Virus record (IMG/VR): IMGVR_UViG_3300047319_000420 | Location: 1 to 31,036 of that record | Length of the DNA stretch: 31,036 bases | DNA from: a virus | Strand: one strand, 5' to 3' | In this document: one piece after another, positions 6,433 through 13,954 of the stretch | How positions within the stretch are numbered: the stretch's first letter is position 1 | Layout: every line of letters begins with the position of its first letter | The notes under the pieces: generated by a model | The model's database searches: none | Seen by the model: only the letters and a program-made list of their open reading frames with translations | Told to the model about the DNA's origin: nothing | Made by a program: the position numbers and the translations under genes

Positions 6433-9400
6433 GACAGGGGTCATCAGGAGAGATTTCAAGAAGTCGCTCAGCGACTCGGGGATCAGCGCGTTCAGCGGAC
6501 GCGATCGACACAAGGAGGAATGTTCCAATGGCGAACAACCAGCATTGGTTCGGAAGGAGAAAAGGACAGCTCGCGTGCCTGTTCGCGTGCGAGACATGCG
6601 GTTCCGAAGCCTTCATCACCACTCTACTTATTCCTTCCTTGACGGATATGCGCTGCCCGAGGCGCACGTGCGCAGGGCGAATGAGCTTGGTATGGGCTCT
6701 CTCGCCCTCACAGAGCACGGAAATGTTTTCAGTCATGCGAAGTTTGAGCAAGCTGCGCGTAAGGAGGGGATCCAGTCCATCTTCGGGTGCGAGTTCTACT
6801 GCGGGCCCATAGATGATGAAAACAGGAAGCAAAGTAAGAACCATCTCACGGTCTTGGCTGAGACGCAGGAGGGGTATCGAAACCTCCTACGCCTTGTCTC
6901 AGAGGCCAATGCCGAAGGGTTCTATCACAACCCAACTGTTTCTGGACAGATGCTATCCGCTAAGAAACGCGGACTCATTGTACTTAGTGGATGCCAAAGT
7001 TCGCTTCTCTTCACTAGCCTCATGGGAGGGAAAGGCATTGATGTTGCGGATGCTTCCTACGGGAGAGCTAGAAGCCTGGCTCGTAAGTTTCAATCCACCT
7101 TCGGAGACTCGTATTACATCGAGATTCAGGCATTTCCTGAACTCAAGGAAACGTGCCTGGCTAATGAAGCTCTAGCTCGCATCTCTCGGGAGACAGACAT
7201 CCCGCTCGTTGTAACGCTCGACTGCCACTACACCGTGCCGACCGAGAAGGAGCTACAACAGATCCTTCACAACGTCCGGCCGGGCAAGCAGCAGACGCTG
7301 GAGGAGCAGATCCGTGGCTGGGGCTACAACGCCGATCTCTGCGTGGCTCCTAACGACAACACGATCCTGCGCAAACTCGTAGCTACGGGTGTGCCTCGCA
7401 AGCAAGCAATCGACGCCATCCTCAACACGGAGCAGATAGCGCAGCGGTGTCAGGTCGAGCTGCCGAAGCTGCCGATGGTAAGGTTTCCAACCAAGGACTC
7501 GATAGCTACCTGGCGCGAGTGGCTGAGGCAGGGATGGCGAGAGCGCGAGTGCCACAAGCTGCCTCGTCCCGAGCGCGAGCGGTACGCGGAAAGGCTGCGC
7601 TATGAGATGGGAATCATCGAGGAGAAGGACTTTGTTGACTACTTTCTTATTGTCAGCGACTCTCTACGCTGGGCGAAAGACAAAGGAATTGCGGTTGGCC
7701 CGGCTCGGGGATCTGCCGCCGCCTCACTGGCGTGTTGGATACTCCGCATCACTGAGGTCAATCCAATGCTCTTTGACCATCTTGTGTTTGAAAGGTTCAT
7801 CGACATCTCCCGGCAGGATCTACCTGACATCGACGTGGACTTCGAGGCAGAGAGACGTCATGAAGTTGTGGACTACCTCATCTACCGCTACGGTCGCGAC
7901 TGTGTCAGCGATGTTGGTACCTTTACGATGTACAAGTCCAGACTGGCGCTCGACGACACGGCGCGCGTCTATGGTATCCCAATCTACGAAGTTGAGAAGG
8001 TGAAAGATGTCCTCATCGAACGAAGTAGCGGTGATCTTCGCGCCTCGGCGACCATCGAGGATACTTTTGAGCAGTTCGAACAAGCCTCGAAGGTTCTCAC
8101 GGATTTTCCGAACCTGGCGACGGCAACCAGATTGGAGGGCAATGCCAAAGGGTTCGGAGTCCACGCTGCTGGTGTGGTTGTGTCGAACGGCCCCATTACC
8201 GATGTGTGCTCCGTCATCACCCGAGTCGTCAAGGATCGAGTCAGAAAGGTCGTTGGTATTGATAAGTACGACGCCGAGTATCTGGGTCTGCTCAAACTAG
8301 ACTACCTGCGCTTGAACGCGCTCGATCGTCTGGCAGGCTGCTGTCGGGACATAGGAGAGCCGGTCAGCTATCTCTACAACATACCGACGGAGGACGATGA
8401 AGTCATTGCGCTATTCAAAGAGAACGACGTCACGGGGATCTTCCAGTTCGAGGGGCGAGCAGTGCGATCCATCAACGGAGCCCTTCACCCTGACACTTTC
8501 CGAGAGGTTTGCGACATTACAGCACTTGCTCGACCAGGGCCTCTCCATAATGGATCGGCCCAGAGCTACATCGACATCAAGCGAGGCATCATCAAGCCGA
8601 CGGTTTCGCATCCTGCGCTGGCGGCGATCACGGCCGGCACCTACTTCCAGATAATCTACCAGGAGCAGATCCTGCGCATCGTGCGCGAAATCGGCAACTT
8701 CGACTGGACACACGCTGCGCACATCCGTCGCATCATCAGCAAGAAACTCGGCGACCAGGAGTTTAACCGACAATGGGAACGATTCTGGGAAGGAGCGAGT
8801 ACAGCACATGAACGTATGGACGTACCTGAAATCTCTGAGGGGGTCGCGAAAGCAATCTGGGGAGACTGCATCACCGCAGGCTCCTACGCCTTCAACGCCG
8901 CCCACACAATCTCCTACGGAACGATCGCCTGGTGGGACGGGCACTTCAAAGCGCACCACCAAGGGGTCTGGTACAAGTGGCTCCTGAGAGGCGTATCAGC
9001 GCGATCGTCGGCTAACTCGTCCGGCTCTCGCGGGAACACGAAAGCCTCGGCTGTCTCCAAGGCCAAGATTGACCCCGAGACGGTCGCGCTCCGAGATGTG
9101 GTCAGGCACGGCTTCCTAGTGGAGGCTCCACGCTTCGACCAGACGGAGCTAACCTGGACGTACAACAACCATACTCGGACGCTCCATGGTGGGCTGCTCC
9201 AGATCCCCGGCATCGGCGAGAAGAAGGCAGCTGCGCTGATCGAGGGACGGGACTCCATGAGCCTCACCGAGTGGGGCGAGATCGAGCGCATATCAGGATT
9301 CGGGCCGAAGACAGCGGCCATGATACAAGATTGGGTCAGCCAACCGGACGTATTCGGAATCTACACCCTGGACAATTTGATCCAGAAGGTCAAGACCGAA

Positions 9401-9790
9401 CTGCCCAACTTGGGCGTACCGGAGCCGACCCATACCGCGCTGGAAGTGCCGTACGAGCGCGGGCGGGACACGGAGGTTACGTGGATAGGGGTCATAGTCC
9501 AAAGGAACCTTCGTGACATCTGGGAAATCAACAAGGCCCGTGGAGTCGAAGTTGACCCAGAGACGATCGACCGGCCTGATCTTAACGAGTGGATGATCAT
9601 GGCCGGGTACGACGGCACGGAGCTAGTGTCGGTACGTGTAGACCGCTACAAGTATCCGGGTTTCCGAAAGGCTCTGTGGGGCCTGCGCCTGAACAAGGAC
9701 GTTGTAGTAGTCCAGGGCGTGAAGCGCGGATTCAGAGCTGCGCGCGAGGTCAAGGCAAGCAAGATGTGGGTGATTGACCCCGATGCGTAG
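6419..9790 (+). CDS. dnaE: DNA polymerase III alpha subunit (DnaE-type)
   Basis: Replicative C-family polymerase. The PHP domain begins at residue 60 with RFRSLHHHSTYSFLDG (H-x-H metal motif) and continues with ALTEHGNVFSH, IFGCEFY and VTLDCHY, so its metal ligands look retained. The palm has GPARGSAAASLACW and the catalytic aspartates in PDIDVDFE (about residues 468-475). The third carboxylate is in LLKLDYLRL (about 624-630). FQFEGR and SYAFNAAHTISYG (about 818-830) match conserved finger blocks. A helix-hairpin-helix region (IPGIGEKKAAALIEG, about 928) and a C-terminal OB-like region (about 1019-1110) complete it. At 1123 aa it is near the usual 1100-1200. ATG 6419 has a good ribosome-binding site; ATG 6596 gives the family-typical N-terminus but a weak one. 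No DnaQ-type exonuclease is seen in the window. Confidence 0.95.
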   Translation: MAKRKTGVIRRDFKKSLSDSGISAFSGRDRHKEECSNGEQPALVRKEKRTARVPVRVRDMRFRSLHHHSTYSFLDGYALPEAHVRRANELGMGSLALTEHGNVFSHAKFEQAARKEGIQSIFGCEFYCGPIDDENRKQSKNHLTVLAETQEGYRNLLRLVSEANAEGFYHNPTVSGQMLSAKKRGLIVLSGCQSSLLFTSLMGGKGIDVADASYGRARSLARKFQSTFGDSYYIEIQAFPELKETCLANEALARISRETDIPLVVTLDCHYTVPTEKELQQILHNVRPGKQQTLEEQIRGWGYNADLCVAPNDNTILRKLVATGVPRKQAIDAILNTEQIAQRCQVELPKLPMVRFPTKDSIATWREWLRQGWRERECHKLPRPERERYAERLRYEMGIIEEKDFVDYFLIVSDSLRWAKDKGIAVGPARGSAAASLACWILRITEVNPMLFDHLVFERFIDISRQDLPDIDVDFEAERRHEVVDYLIYRYGRDCVSDVGTFTMYKSRLALDDTARVYGIPIYEVEKVKDVLIERSSGDLRASATIEDTFEQFEQASKVLTDFPNLATATRLEGNAKGFGVHAAGVVVSNGPITDVCSVITRVVKDRVRKVVGIDKYDAEYLGLLKLDYLRLNALDRLAGCCRDIGEPVSYLYNIPTEDDEVIALFKENDVTGIFQFEGRAVRSINGALHPDTFREVCDITALARPGPLHNGSAQSYIDIKRGIIKPTVSHPALAAITAGTYFQIIYQEQILRIVREIGNFDWTHAAHIRRIISKKLGDQEFNRQWERFWEGASTAHERMDVPEISEGVAKAIWGDCITAGSYAFNAAHTISYGTIAWWDGHFKAHHQGVWYKWLLRGVSARSSANSSGSRGNTKASAVSKAKIDPETVALRDVVRHGFLVEAPRFDQTELTWTYNNHTRTLHGGLLQIPGIGEKKAAALIEGRDSMSLTEWGEIERISGFGPKTAAMIQDWVSQPDVFGIYTLDNLIQKVKTELPNLGVPEPTHTALEVPYERGRDTEVTWIGVIVQRNLRDIWEINKARGVEVDPETIDRPDLNEWMIMAGYDGTELVSVRVDRYKYPGFRKALWGLRLNKDVVVVQGVKRGFRAAREVKASKMWVIDPDA
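6512..6518 (+). promoter_or_regulatory. Strong ribosome-binding sequence inside the polymerase 5' region
   Basis: AAGGAGG, nine bases before ATG 6528, which is in a different frame from the polymerase. It either drives the overlapping small frame 6528-6812 or helps ribosomes load near the conserved polymerase start at 6596. Confidence 0.45.
6528..6812 (+). CDS. Possible overlapping zinc-ribbon-like ORF, 94 aa
   Basis: Tentative. This frame is +1 relative to the polymerase and starts at ATG 6528 behind a near-perfect AAGGAGG. Its first 55 residues contain C-x2-C (CETCGSEAF) and, 18 residues later, C-x4-C (CPRRTC), a spacing like a small zinc ribbon. From about residue 60 the composition becomes Ser/Arg-rich and shadow-like. 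It would overlap the polymerase PHP-coding region by over 200 bases, which is unusual, so it may be chance. The alternative is that only the ribosome-binding sequence is functional. Confidence 0.25.
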   Translation: MANNQHWFGRRKGQLACLFACETCGSEAFITTLLIPSLTDMRCPRRTCAGRMSLVWALSPSQSTEMFSVMRSLSKLRVRRGSSPSSGASSTAGP

Positions 9791-9813
9791 ACACCCCCAA
9801 ACACTGGAGGTTA

Positions 9814-10158
9814 ATGAGGCGACTCGCCGCCATGATCATCGTGGGGTTCGCCCTCACGACAGTCGCAACAGCGAGCACGTTCAGCATCCCCCAGCGTCCG
9901 CGATGGCTGCCGAAGTTGTACTGGGCCGTCGGGATGTGCGAGACGCAGCTGAACTGGAGGCACAACAGTGGAACGTATCAAGGTGCCTTCGGGTTCTACT
10001 ACGGAGCATGGGATCAGTACAAGTATCCCGGCTACCCATCAGAAGCGTACAACGCCACACCATGGCAGCAATATCGCGTCATCCGGCGCATCGGTCTAGG
10101 AGGGAATGGCTGCTATACGAACGGCGGCTATCTCTACTGGATGGGCCGGGCACCTTAA
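9814..10158 (+). CDS. Secreted transglycosylase-like (Rpf/lysozyme-type) protein
   Basis: Predicted small exported muralytic protein of 114 aa. Residues 1-20 form a signal peptide: two arginines, a hydrophobic core MIIVGFALTT, then ATA-S as a possible cleavage site. The mature part begins with a Trp-rich block and W-x-x-G-M-C-E43-T, the arrangement of catalytic Glu beside Cys seen in resuscitation-promoting-factor and actinobacterial transglycosylase-like domains. GAFGFYYGAWDQY and ATPWQQYRVIRRI match the later conserved blocks, and a second cysteine (C118-like position near NGCYTNGG) could pair with Cys42. Start ATG 9814 has GGAGG upstream. It follows the polymerase by 23 bases and sits among replication genes rather than with a holin. 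It could be a lysis enzyme or a secreted host-wall modifier. Confidence 0.72.
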   Translation: MRRLAAMIIVGFALTTVATASTFSIPQRPRWLPKLYWAVGMCETQLNWRHNSGTYQGAFGFYYGAWDQYKYPGYPSEAYNATPWQQYRVIRRIGLGGNGCYTNGGYLYWMGRAP

Positions 10159-10179
10159 AAGCAACGAGAAGGGAGCAAA

Positions 10180-10578
10180 GTGCTGTCTAAGACAGAGCTG
10201 GCACAAGCCGTCGAGGAGCTGACCGGCGTCAAGCCGGGGTTGTCCAAGAGCGTAATGGATGCGCTCGCGCAGATCGCAGAAGAGGAGATCTCCGACGGCT
10301 ACGACTTCAGCCTACCGGGAATCTGCAAGATCTCTTGGCGGTACACCGCGCCCCGCGTCAAGGGGCAGATGTACAAGAAGGGCGAGACGTACATCGGCTT
10401 CGGTGGCGTCGAGCAGACGGCAGCAGTGGACAGCAAAGCACGCAAGGCTGCTGTCCGACTCATGGCCACGCCTGCAACAGCAATCAAGAGGGTCGCGCCC
10501 AAGAAGCTCGATCCGAAAGGGCAATCTGCTTTCCTAAAGTCGAAGGCAGGCAAGAACATCGTCAGCCAGAAGGGTTAG
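10180..10578 (+). CDS. HU/IHF-family DNA-binding protein
   Basis: Predicted histone-like DNA-binding protein of 132 aa. The N-terminal half follows the HU helix-turn-helix pattern: KTELAQAVEEL, then GLSKSVMDALAQIAEEEI, then the strand GYDFSLPGICKISWRY and the DNA-binding arm around residues 60-75 (APRVKGQMYKKGETYIGF). Residues about 100-132 are an added Lys/Ala/Pro-rich basic tail beyond the usual 90-residue HU, similar in spirit to the tails of actinobacterial HU proteins. The start is GTG 10180 with GAAGGGAG six bases upstream. It ends two bases before the ThyX start. Likely roles are packing or bending phage DNA during replication. Confidence 0.78.
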   Translation: MLSKTELAQAVEELTGVKPGLSKSVMDALAQIAEEEISDGYDFSLPGICKISWRYTAPRVKGQMYKKGETYIGFGGVEQTAAVDSKARKAAVRLMATPATAIKRVAPKKLDPKGQSAFLKSKAGKNIVSQKG

Positions 10579-10580
10579 CG

Positions 10581-11489
10581 ATGGATCCGCATCTCATCTA
10601 TATCGAGACAGTTGACCAGGAGTACGCCTACTACCATCCGAGCCGGGCGTCGATGGACTACCACGAGACTCCTCTGGGCAGGGACGTGGCATTCAACCGC
10701 CACTCCAAGAACAGGGAAGGGACTCACAACAGTCCGTTCGACAACGGTCGTATCTCGGTCGGCGTAGACGACATCCAGGTGCGTCTCGTGCAAGGGATCA
10801 ACGAGGAAGACTTCCGTGCTGTTCAGAGCCGTGCGCTCAGGGCGACCACGGGGCTCGACATCGACAATCCTGGTGAGATGGCGGACTGGGACGAAATGCT
10901 CAAGGGAGGTCTACAAGCCTCCCTTGAGACCCAGGTTGTCGTCTTTGAGATCACTGGCGTGTCCCGATGCTGTACTCACCAGCTCGTACGGACGCGCAAG
11001 GCTGGGTTCCACCAACAGAGCCAGCGAGCTACGTGGTACGGGACGCAGCCCCAGGCCCGGATGCCAGAGTCAATCTGGCGAGCGCCTATCCCTGTCCGTG
11101 ACGCCTACCTGAAGGCACTCGCGGCGGCGCATGAGGCGTATCGGGTCGCCTGTATCCACGACGTGAGCTATCAGGACGCTCGCTATATCCTGCCGGAAGG
11201 CACCACTAACTACATCCAGTGCGAGTATCCGCTTCGGGAGTTCATTGCCACCTACGCCTACCGGGCGTGTACGATGTTCCAGCACGAAATCGTGTACTGC
11301 TTCCGGGAGATGGGTAGGCTGCTAGTCGAGGCCCACCCCTGGCTGGAGCCCTACATCAAGATCACCTGCGAGAAGACCAAGATGTGCGAGTTCCAGGGCT
11401 GGGAGCAGGTCGAGGGTCAATGCGACTTCCCCTACGCGATCGAGGAGAACCGGCGCTTCAAGCCCAAGAAGGAGCTGCGCATCCTGTGA
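10581..11489 (+). CDS. thyX: Flavin-dependent thymidylate synthase ThyX
   Basis: Makes dTMP from dUMP using methylenetetrahydrofolate and FAD; cytosolic, expected homotetramer. The signature is present as R137-T-R139-x7-S147, where canonical ThyX has RHRx7S, so the His is replaced by Thr. Flanking blocks agree with the family: FEITGVSRCCTHQLV before it, SQRATW after it, ARYILPEGTT (about residues 205-214) and LREFIATYAYRACTMFQHEI (about 221-240). Length is 302 aa against the usual 220-260; the extra length is mainly at the N-terminus and C-terminus. ATG 10581 follows the HU stop by two bases and lacks a strong ribosome-binding site, suggesting coupling. The gene ends in a GTGA overlap with the next gene. 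It supports phage DNA synthesis alongside the polymerase. Confidence 0.92.
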   Translation: MDPHLIYIETVDQEYAYYHPSRASMDYHETPLGRDVAFNRHSKNREGTHNSPFDNGRISVGVDDIQVRLVQGINEEDFRAVQSRALRATTGLDIDNPGEMADWDEMLKGGLQASLETQVVVFEITGVSRCCTHQLVRTRKAGFHQQSQRATWYGTQPQARMPESIWRAPIPVRDAYLKALAAAHEAYRVACIHDVSYQDARYILPEGTTNYIQCEYPLREFIATYAYRACTMFQHEIVYCFREMGRLLVEAHPWLEPYIKITCEKTKMCEFQGWEQVEGQCDFPYAIEENRRFKPKKELRIL

Positions 11490-11923
11490 GCGAGGACGGG
11501 TACAAGCACGGGTCTGCTTACTACCACCGCGTCCGACGTATTCGGCAGCAGCTGGAGGCTGGGTGGGAGCCCAACTATACCCAGTCCGATCCTCAGGTTG
11601 TCCCGACGGAGGAGCTAGCATCAGTCCTCCGTCGGGTCGCCGACGAGTGGGATGCTTACCACATTGATGAGTACAGCCACAGAGCGCAGTATTCCTTCAC
11701 GTCAGTCGTTGCCGAGCTAGCAGGGATCGATGACAGAATCGTTCGCAGGATCTTGATGAGCCAGTTCAGGTGCACGAACCTGAGTATTGCCGACAAGATC
11801 CTGACGGCATTGGACATGTCGTACGTGCTCGGGAACGAGATCCACGTGATCCCGAATCCCACCTGGTCGCAGGAGCGGTGGCAGGCCTGGATGTCCTACC
11901 GGGGCTGCGGAGCGGAGGAATAG
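11486..11923 (+). CDS. HTH (XRE-like) protein, 145 aa
   Basis: Probable DNA-binding protein. The start is GTG 11486, overlapping the ThyX stop as GTGA, with GGAG nine to ten bases upstream; the longer frame from 11384 would lie inside thyX. The centre (about residues 72-110) reads as a lambda-repressor-type helix-turn-helix: SFTSVVAELAGIDDRIVRRIL, then SIADKILTALDMSYVL, the last block matching the 'ADKIL.AL' helix common in XRE proteins. The N-terminus is basic (HRVRRIRQQL) and the C-terminus has several Trp. It is the last gene before the 104-base non-coding stretch, so it might act on that region; this is inference. Confidence 0.65.
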   Translation: MSEDGYKHGSAYYHRVRRIRQQLEAGWEPNYTQSDPQVVPTEELASVLRRVADEWDAYHIDEYSHRAQYSFTSVVAELAGIDDRIVRRILMSQFRCTNLSIADKILTALDMSYVLGNEIHVIPNPTWSQERWQAWMSYRGCGAEE

Positions 11924-12027
11924 TCGGTGCGCCCCCGGCTTTGCTGCATGGCCATGCAATCCCTCGTAGGTGCTAACCCAGGTCGGAGTTCATCCTATCC
12001 CTCGAAGGATTGCAGGAGGCTGCAGCA
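11924..12027 (+). promoter_or_regulatory. Non-coding leader with palindrome and repeats
   Basis: The only gap above 100 bases in the window. It holds a perfect 14-base palindrome TGCATGGCCATGCA at 11945-11958; a near-direct repeat ATCCCTCGtAGG at 11959-11970 and ATCCCTCGaAGG at 11997-12008; and an inverted pair TGCAATCC (11955-11962) / GGATTGCA (12007-12014). A short hairpin TGCAG-GAGG-CTGCA (12011-12024) places the ribosome-binding bases of the next gene in its loop. A promoter, operator or folded mRNA leader for the downstream gene is plausible. No clear -35/-10 pair was recognised. Confidence 0.35.
12014..12019 (+). promoter_or_regulatory. Ribosome-binding site deciding start at 12028
   Basis: AGGAGG eight bases before ATG 12028; it rules out the upstream in-frame TTG 12010. 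Its bases lie partly in a potential five-base-pair hairpin (12011-12024), so access to it could be regulated. Confidence 0.6.
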
Positions 12028-12489
12028 ATGTTCCTAGAGACGTGGTTCGAGCCGGGCCTAGACGTAGACACCGATCTCAATAGCGATTCCTTCGCGAGCG
12101 AGGAGATCGCGCGGATCCAGACGGCTGCCTGTCGCATCTTGGTGGCTTTCGACATCCCCCGCCGACTGGGCGGTGACGCAACGTCCGACGAGCTAGCGGC
12201 AGACAAGCGCCGGTGCAAGCGGACAATCCACGTCCTGCGACAATCCCTGGCCGGGTGGAGCGCGAAGGACTCAAGTAAGGTAGGCTGGCGGCCGATCACC
12301 GATGAGGACAAGGTGGAGGGCGCGAGCCTGATCTGGGACAAGTGGTGGGAGGAACAGGAGAGCTATCTGTCGGCTCGCCGCATCTACATCGCCACTTGGG
12401 GACTCAAGAAACCCGACACCGCGTACGCCAAATCGGCAGTCACTCGACTCTCGAATGAGCTGACCCAAATGGCGTACGCGATGCGATAA
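12028..12489 (+). CDS. Unknown protein, 153 aa
   Basis: Not recognised. The last rightward gene, preceded by the structured leader at 11924-12027 and started by a clear AGGAGG. The product is mostly helical by composition, with acidic N-terminal third, a basic Lys/Arg patch (ADKRRCKRTIHVLRQ, about residues 57-71), a Trp-rich middle (WDKWWEEQESY) and a helical C-terminus. Its stop (TAA) directly abuts the stop of the oppositely oriented gene at 12490. Possible roles include a structural, packaging or regulatory protein; nothing in the sequence decides. Confidence 0.65.
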   Translation: MFLETWFEPGLDVDTDLNSDSFASEEIARIQTAACRILVAFDIPRRLGGDATSDELAADKRRCKRTIHVLRQSLAGWSAKDSSKVGWRPITDEDKVEGASLIWDKWWEEQESYLSARRIYIATWGLKKPDTAYAKSAVTRLSNELTQMAYAMR

Positions 12490-12735
12490 CTATTTGCTGT
12501 CTCCGTTTGCACCGCGCCAGAGCTTGACCGCTATTCCTCGGATACCGTTCCTTCCAAGAGCGGCTGCTAGAATAATAATGAAGGTTGTCAGCGTCGCTGC
12601 CGCAGCTGGCGGAAGCTCAGCACCAAACAGAGACGCGATCCAGACGACTAGGATGCCAATTCCACCACCACTAGCCGCGTCAGCTGCACGCTCTGCCCTG
12701 TTGGGGTTATCCTCGGGCGGTTGAACGTCGTTCAC
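12490..12735 (-). CDS. Small membrane protein, holin candidate (81 aa)
   Basis: Predicted membrane protein with two hydrophobic segments, GIGILVVWIASLFGA (about residues 24-38) and ATLTTFIIILAAALG (about 47-61), separated by a Pro/Ala-rich turn, an acidic N-terminus and a short basic tail (KLWRGANGDSK). Size and layout suit a class II holin. GTG 12735 is preferred because it overlaps the upstream stop as GTGA; ATG at 12765 would overlap that gene by 34 bases. It is the last gene of the virion operon, a usual place for lysis genes, but no dedicated endolysin is next to it. It could also be an unrelated small membrane protein. Confidence 0.55.
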   Translation of the reverse strand: MNDVQPPEDNPNRAERAADAASGGGIGILVVWIASLFGAELPPAAAATLTTFIIILAAALGRNGIRGIAVKLWRGANGDSK

Positions 12736-13946
12736 GAGAGCCTCATGGGGAACGCCTTCAGCCAAGCCTTAATGACGTTGACGGGGCTGCTGGGGTCATT
12801 GTTGGCACCGTAGGCGAATGTGGCAGCCGACTGTGCAGTGGCGGCCGGGGCGTAATCGTTCGCAACTTCAACTGTCTGCGCTGTATGGCCATTGGTCGCG
12901 TCCAGCCAGCCCTCACCGCCGATTCCCTGGACTCCACCGATGCCGGTGTAGAGATTGAGATGTGTTCCGCCTACTGCCGATGCCGGCCGATCGAATACAC
13001 CACCTGCTTCTAGCCGGTACTCGCCTGAGCGCGGCAGCTGAACCTGACATACCGCCGCAGGACTAGCAGGTAGAGGGATAGCACCAGATGCGTTTGCGTA
13101 CATTGGCTCCTGACGACCGATGCACTTCCACTTGTACTGGCTGGGCTCAGCCGCGTCGTAGCGGACGTGCCAGATGGTACGCTGGTCTATGATGATATAG
13201 ACTTCCTGCCCGTCTGTCGATCCAGCCGGAGGAAAGTTGGCGATGGGCAAGTACGACGGCCCCTGAATCGCAGCCTGATGGATACGGATCCATATTGTGC
13301 TGTTTGAGATGTAGAAGTCGCCGGTGTCCGTCTCGTACCAGGTTAGGCTTGGTGCTGTTGTTGGATCGCGCAGCACTCTCTGGTTCTTTGTACCGAACAA
13401 ATTGACGAGCGTGTAGTCGATCGGGGACACGCCGCCGTTGAAGGATGGCCGATGGTACGTCGCGTGCTGTCCCGGAGCGGCTAGGCCCGCATCCGAGCCG
13501 AGAGCGCGCAGCGCCTCAGTCGAGGCAGCAGCGCCACCTGACGGCTTCAAGCTTGTGTGAACCTTTGGGCCGGTGACGGAATTGTCGAGCGGAGTCCGCT
13601 GGTCGCTCAGCCGGGGATCGTCGCCTGCGCATGCCTGGTGACTGCCTGGGCCCATCGTGCGCAAGCTGGGAACGTCCGGGTCACCATCCACCGGCGCAGA
13701 GATCGTGACAGGGTCGTAACCTGTGCCATTGTCGCGGTAGAGAATTGCCTGGTCGGTAGCCCAGTAATAGCGTCCTTTGATGCCTGGCTGACCTGGCGTG
13801 CTGACCGGCCTCGCGCTGAACGCACCCTGATCATCGATGGCAGCCTTATCGAGTGCGACCGCGAGCGCCTGGAACGCCGCTGGCCCGTCTGCCGTGTCAG
13901 TCAGCGCGGGGTAGGGCAGCTGGAGTCGAGTTGTAACTGATCCCAC
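12732..13946 (-). CDS. Tail fibre-like protein, 404 aa
   Basis: Probable receptor-binding or fibre protein at the distal end of the baseplate gene run. The N-terminus (MGSVTTRLQLPYPALTD, then AFQALAVALD) is the type of attachment sequence common in actinophage fibre/collar proteins. Around residues 106-120 GDDPRLSDQRTP matches the 'GDDPRLSD.R.P' motif often found where phage tail fibres trimerise. The middle contains Trp/Tyr-rich beta stretches (WYETDTGDFYIS, WHVRYD, YKWKCIG). The C-terminus (from about residue 285) looks like a beta-sandwich head typical of binding tips. Start GTG 13946 has AGGAGGG just upstream. Host-range determination is the likely role; the exact receptor is unknown. Confidence 0.7.
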   Translation of the reverse strand: MGSVTTRLQLPYPALTDTADGPAAFQALAVALDKAAIDDQGAFSARPVSTPGQPGIKGRYYWATDQAILYRDNGTGYDPVTISAPVDGDPDVPSLRTMGPGSHQACAGDDPRLSDQRTPLDNSVTGPKVHTSLKPSGGAAASTEALRALGSDAGLAAPGQHATYHRPSFNGGVSPIDYTLVNLFGTKNQRVLRDPTTAPSLTWYETDTGDFYISNSTIWIRIHQAAIQGPSYLPIANFPPAGSTDGQEVYIIIDQRTIWHVRYDAAEPSQYKWKCIGRQEPMYANASGAIPLPASPAAVCQVQLPRSGEYRLEAGGVFDRPASAVGGTHLNLYTGIGGVQGIGGEGWLDATNGHTAQTVEVANDYAPAATAQSAATFAYGANNDPSSPVNVIKAWLKAFPMRLS

Positions 13947-13954
13947 TGTCCCTC

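Noticed and set aside
12440-12540. Terminator hairpin at the convergent junction
   Set aside because: Only the short palindrome GCGTACGC (about 12472-12479) was seen, with no U-tract; not enough to call a terminator.
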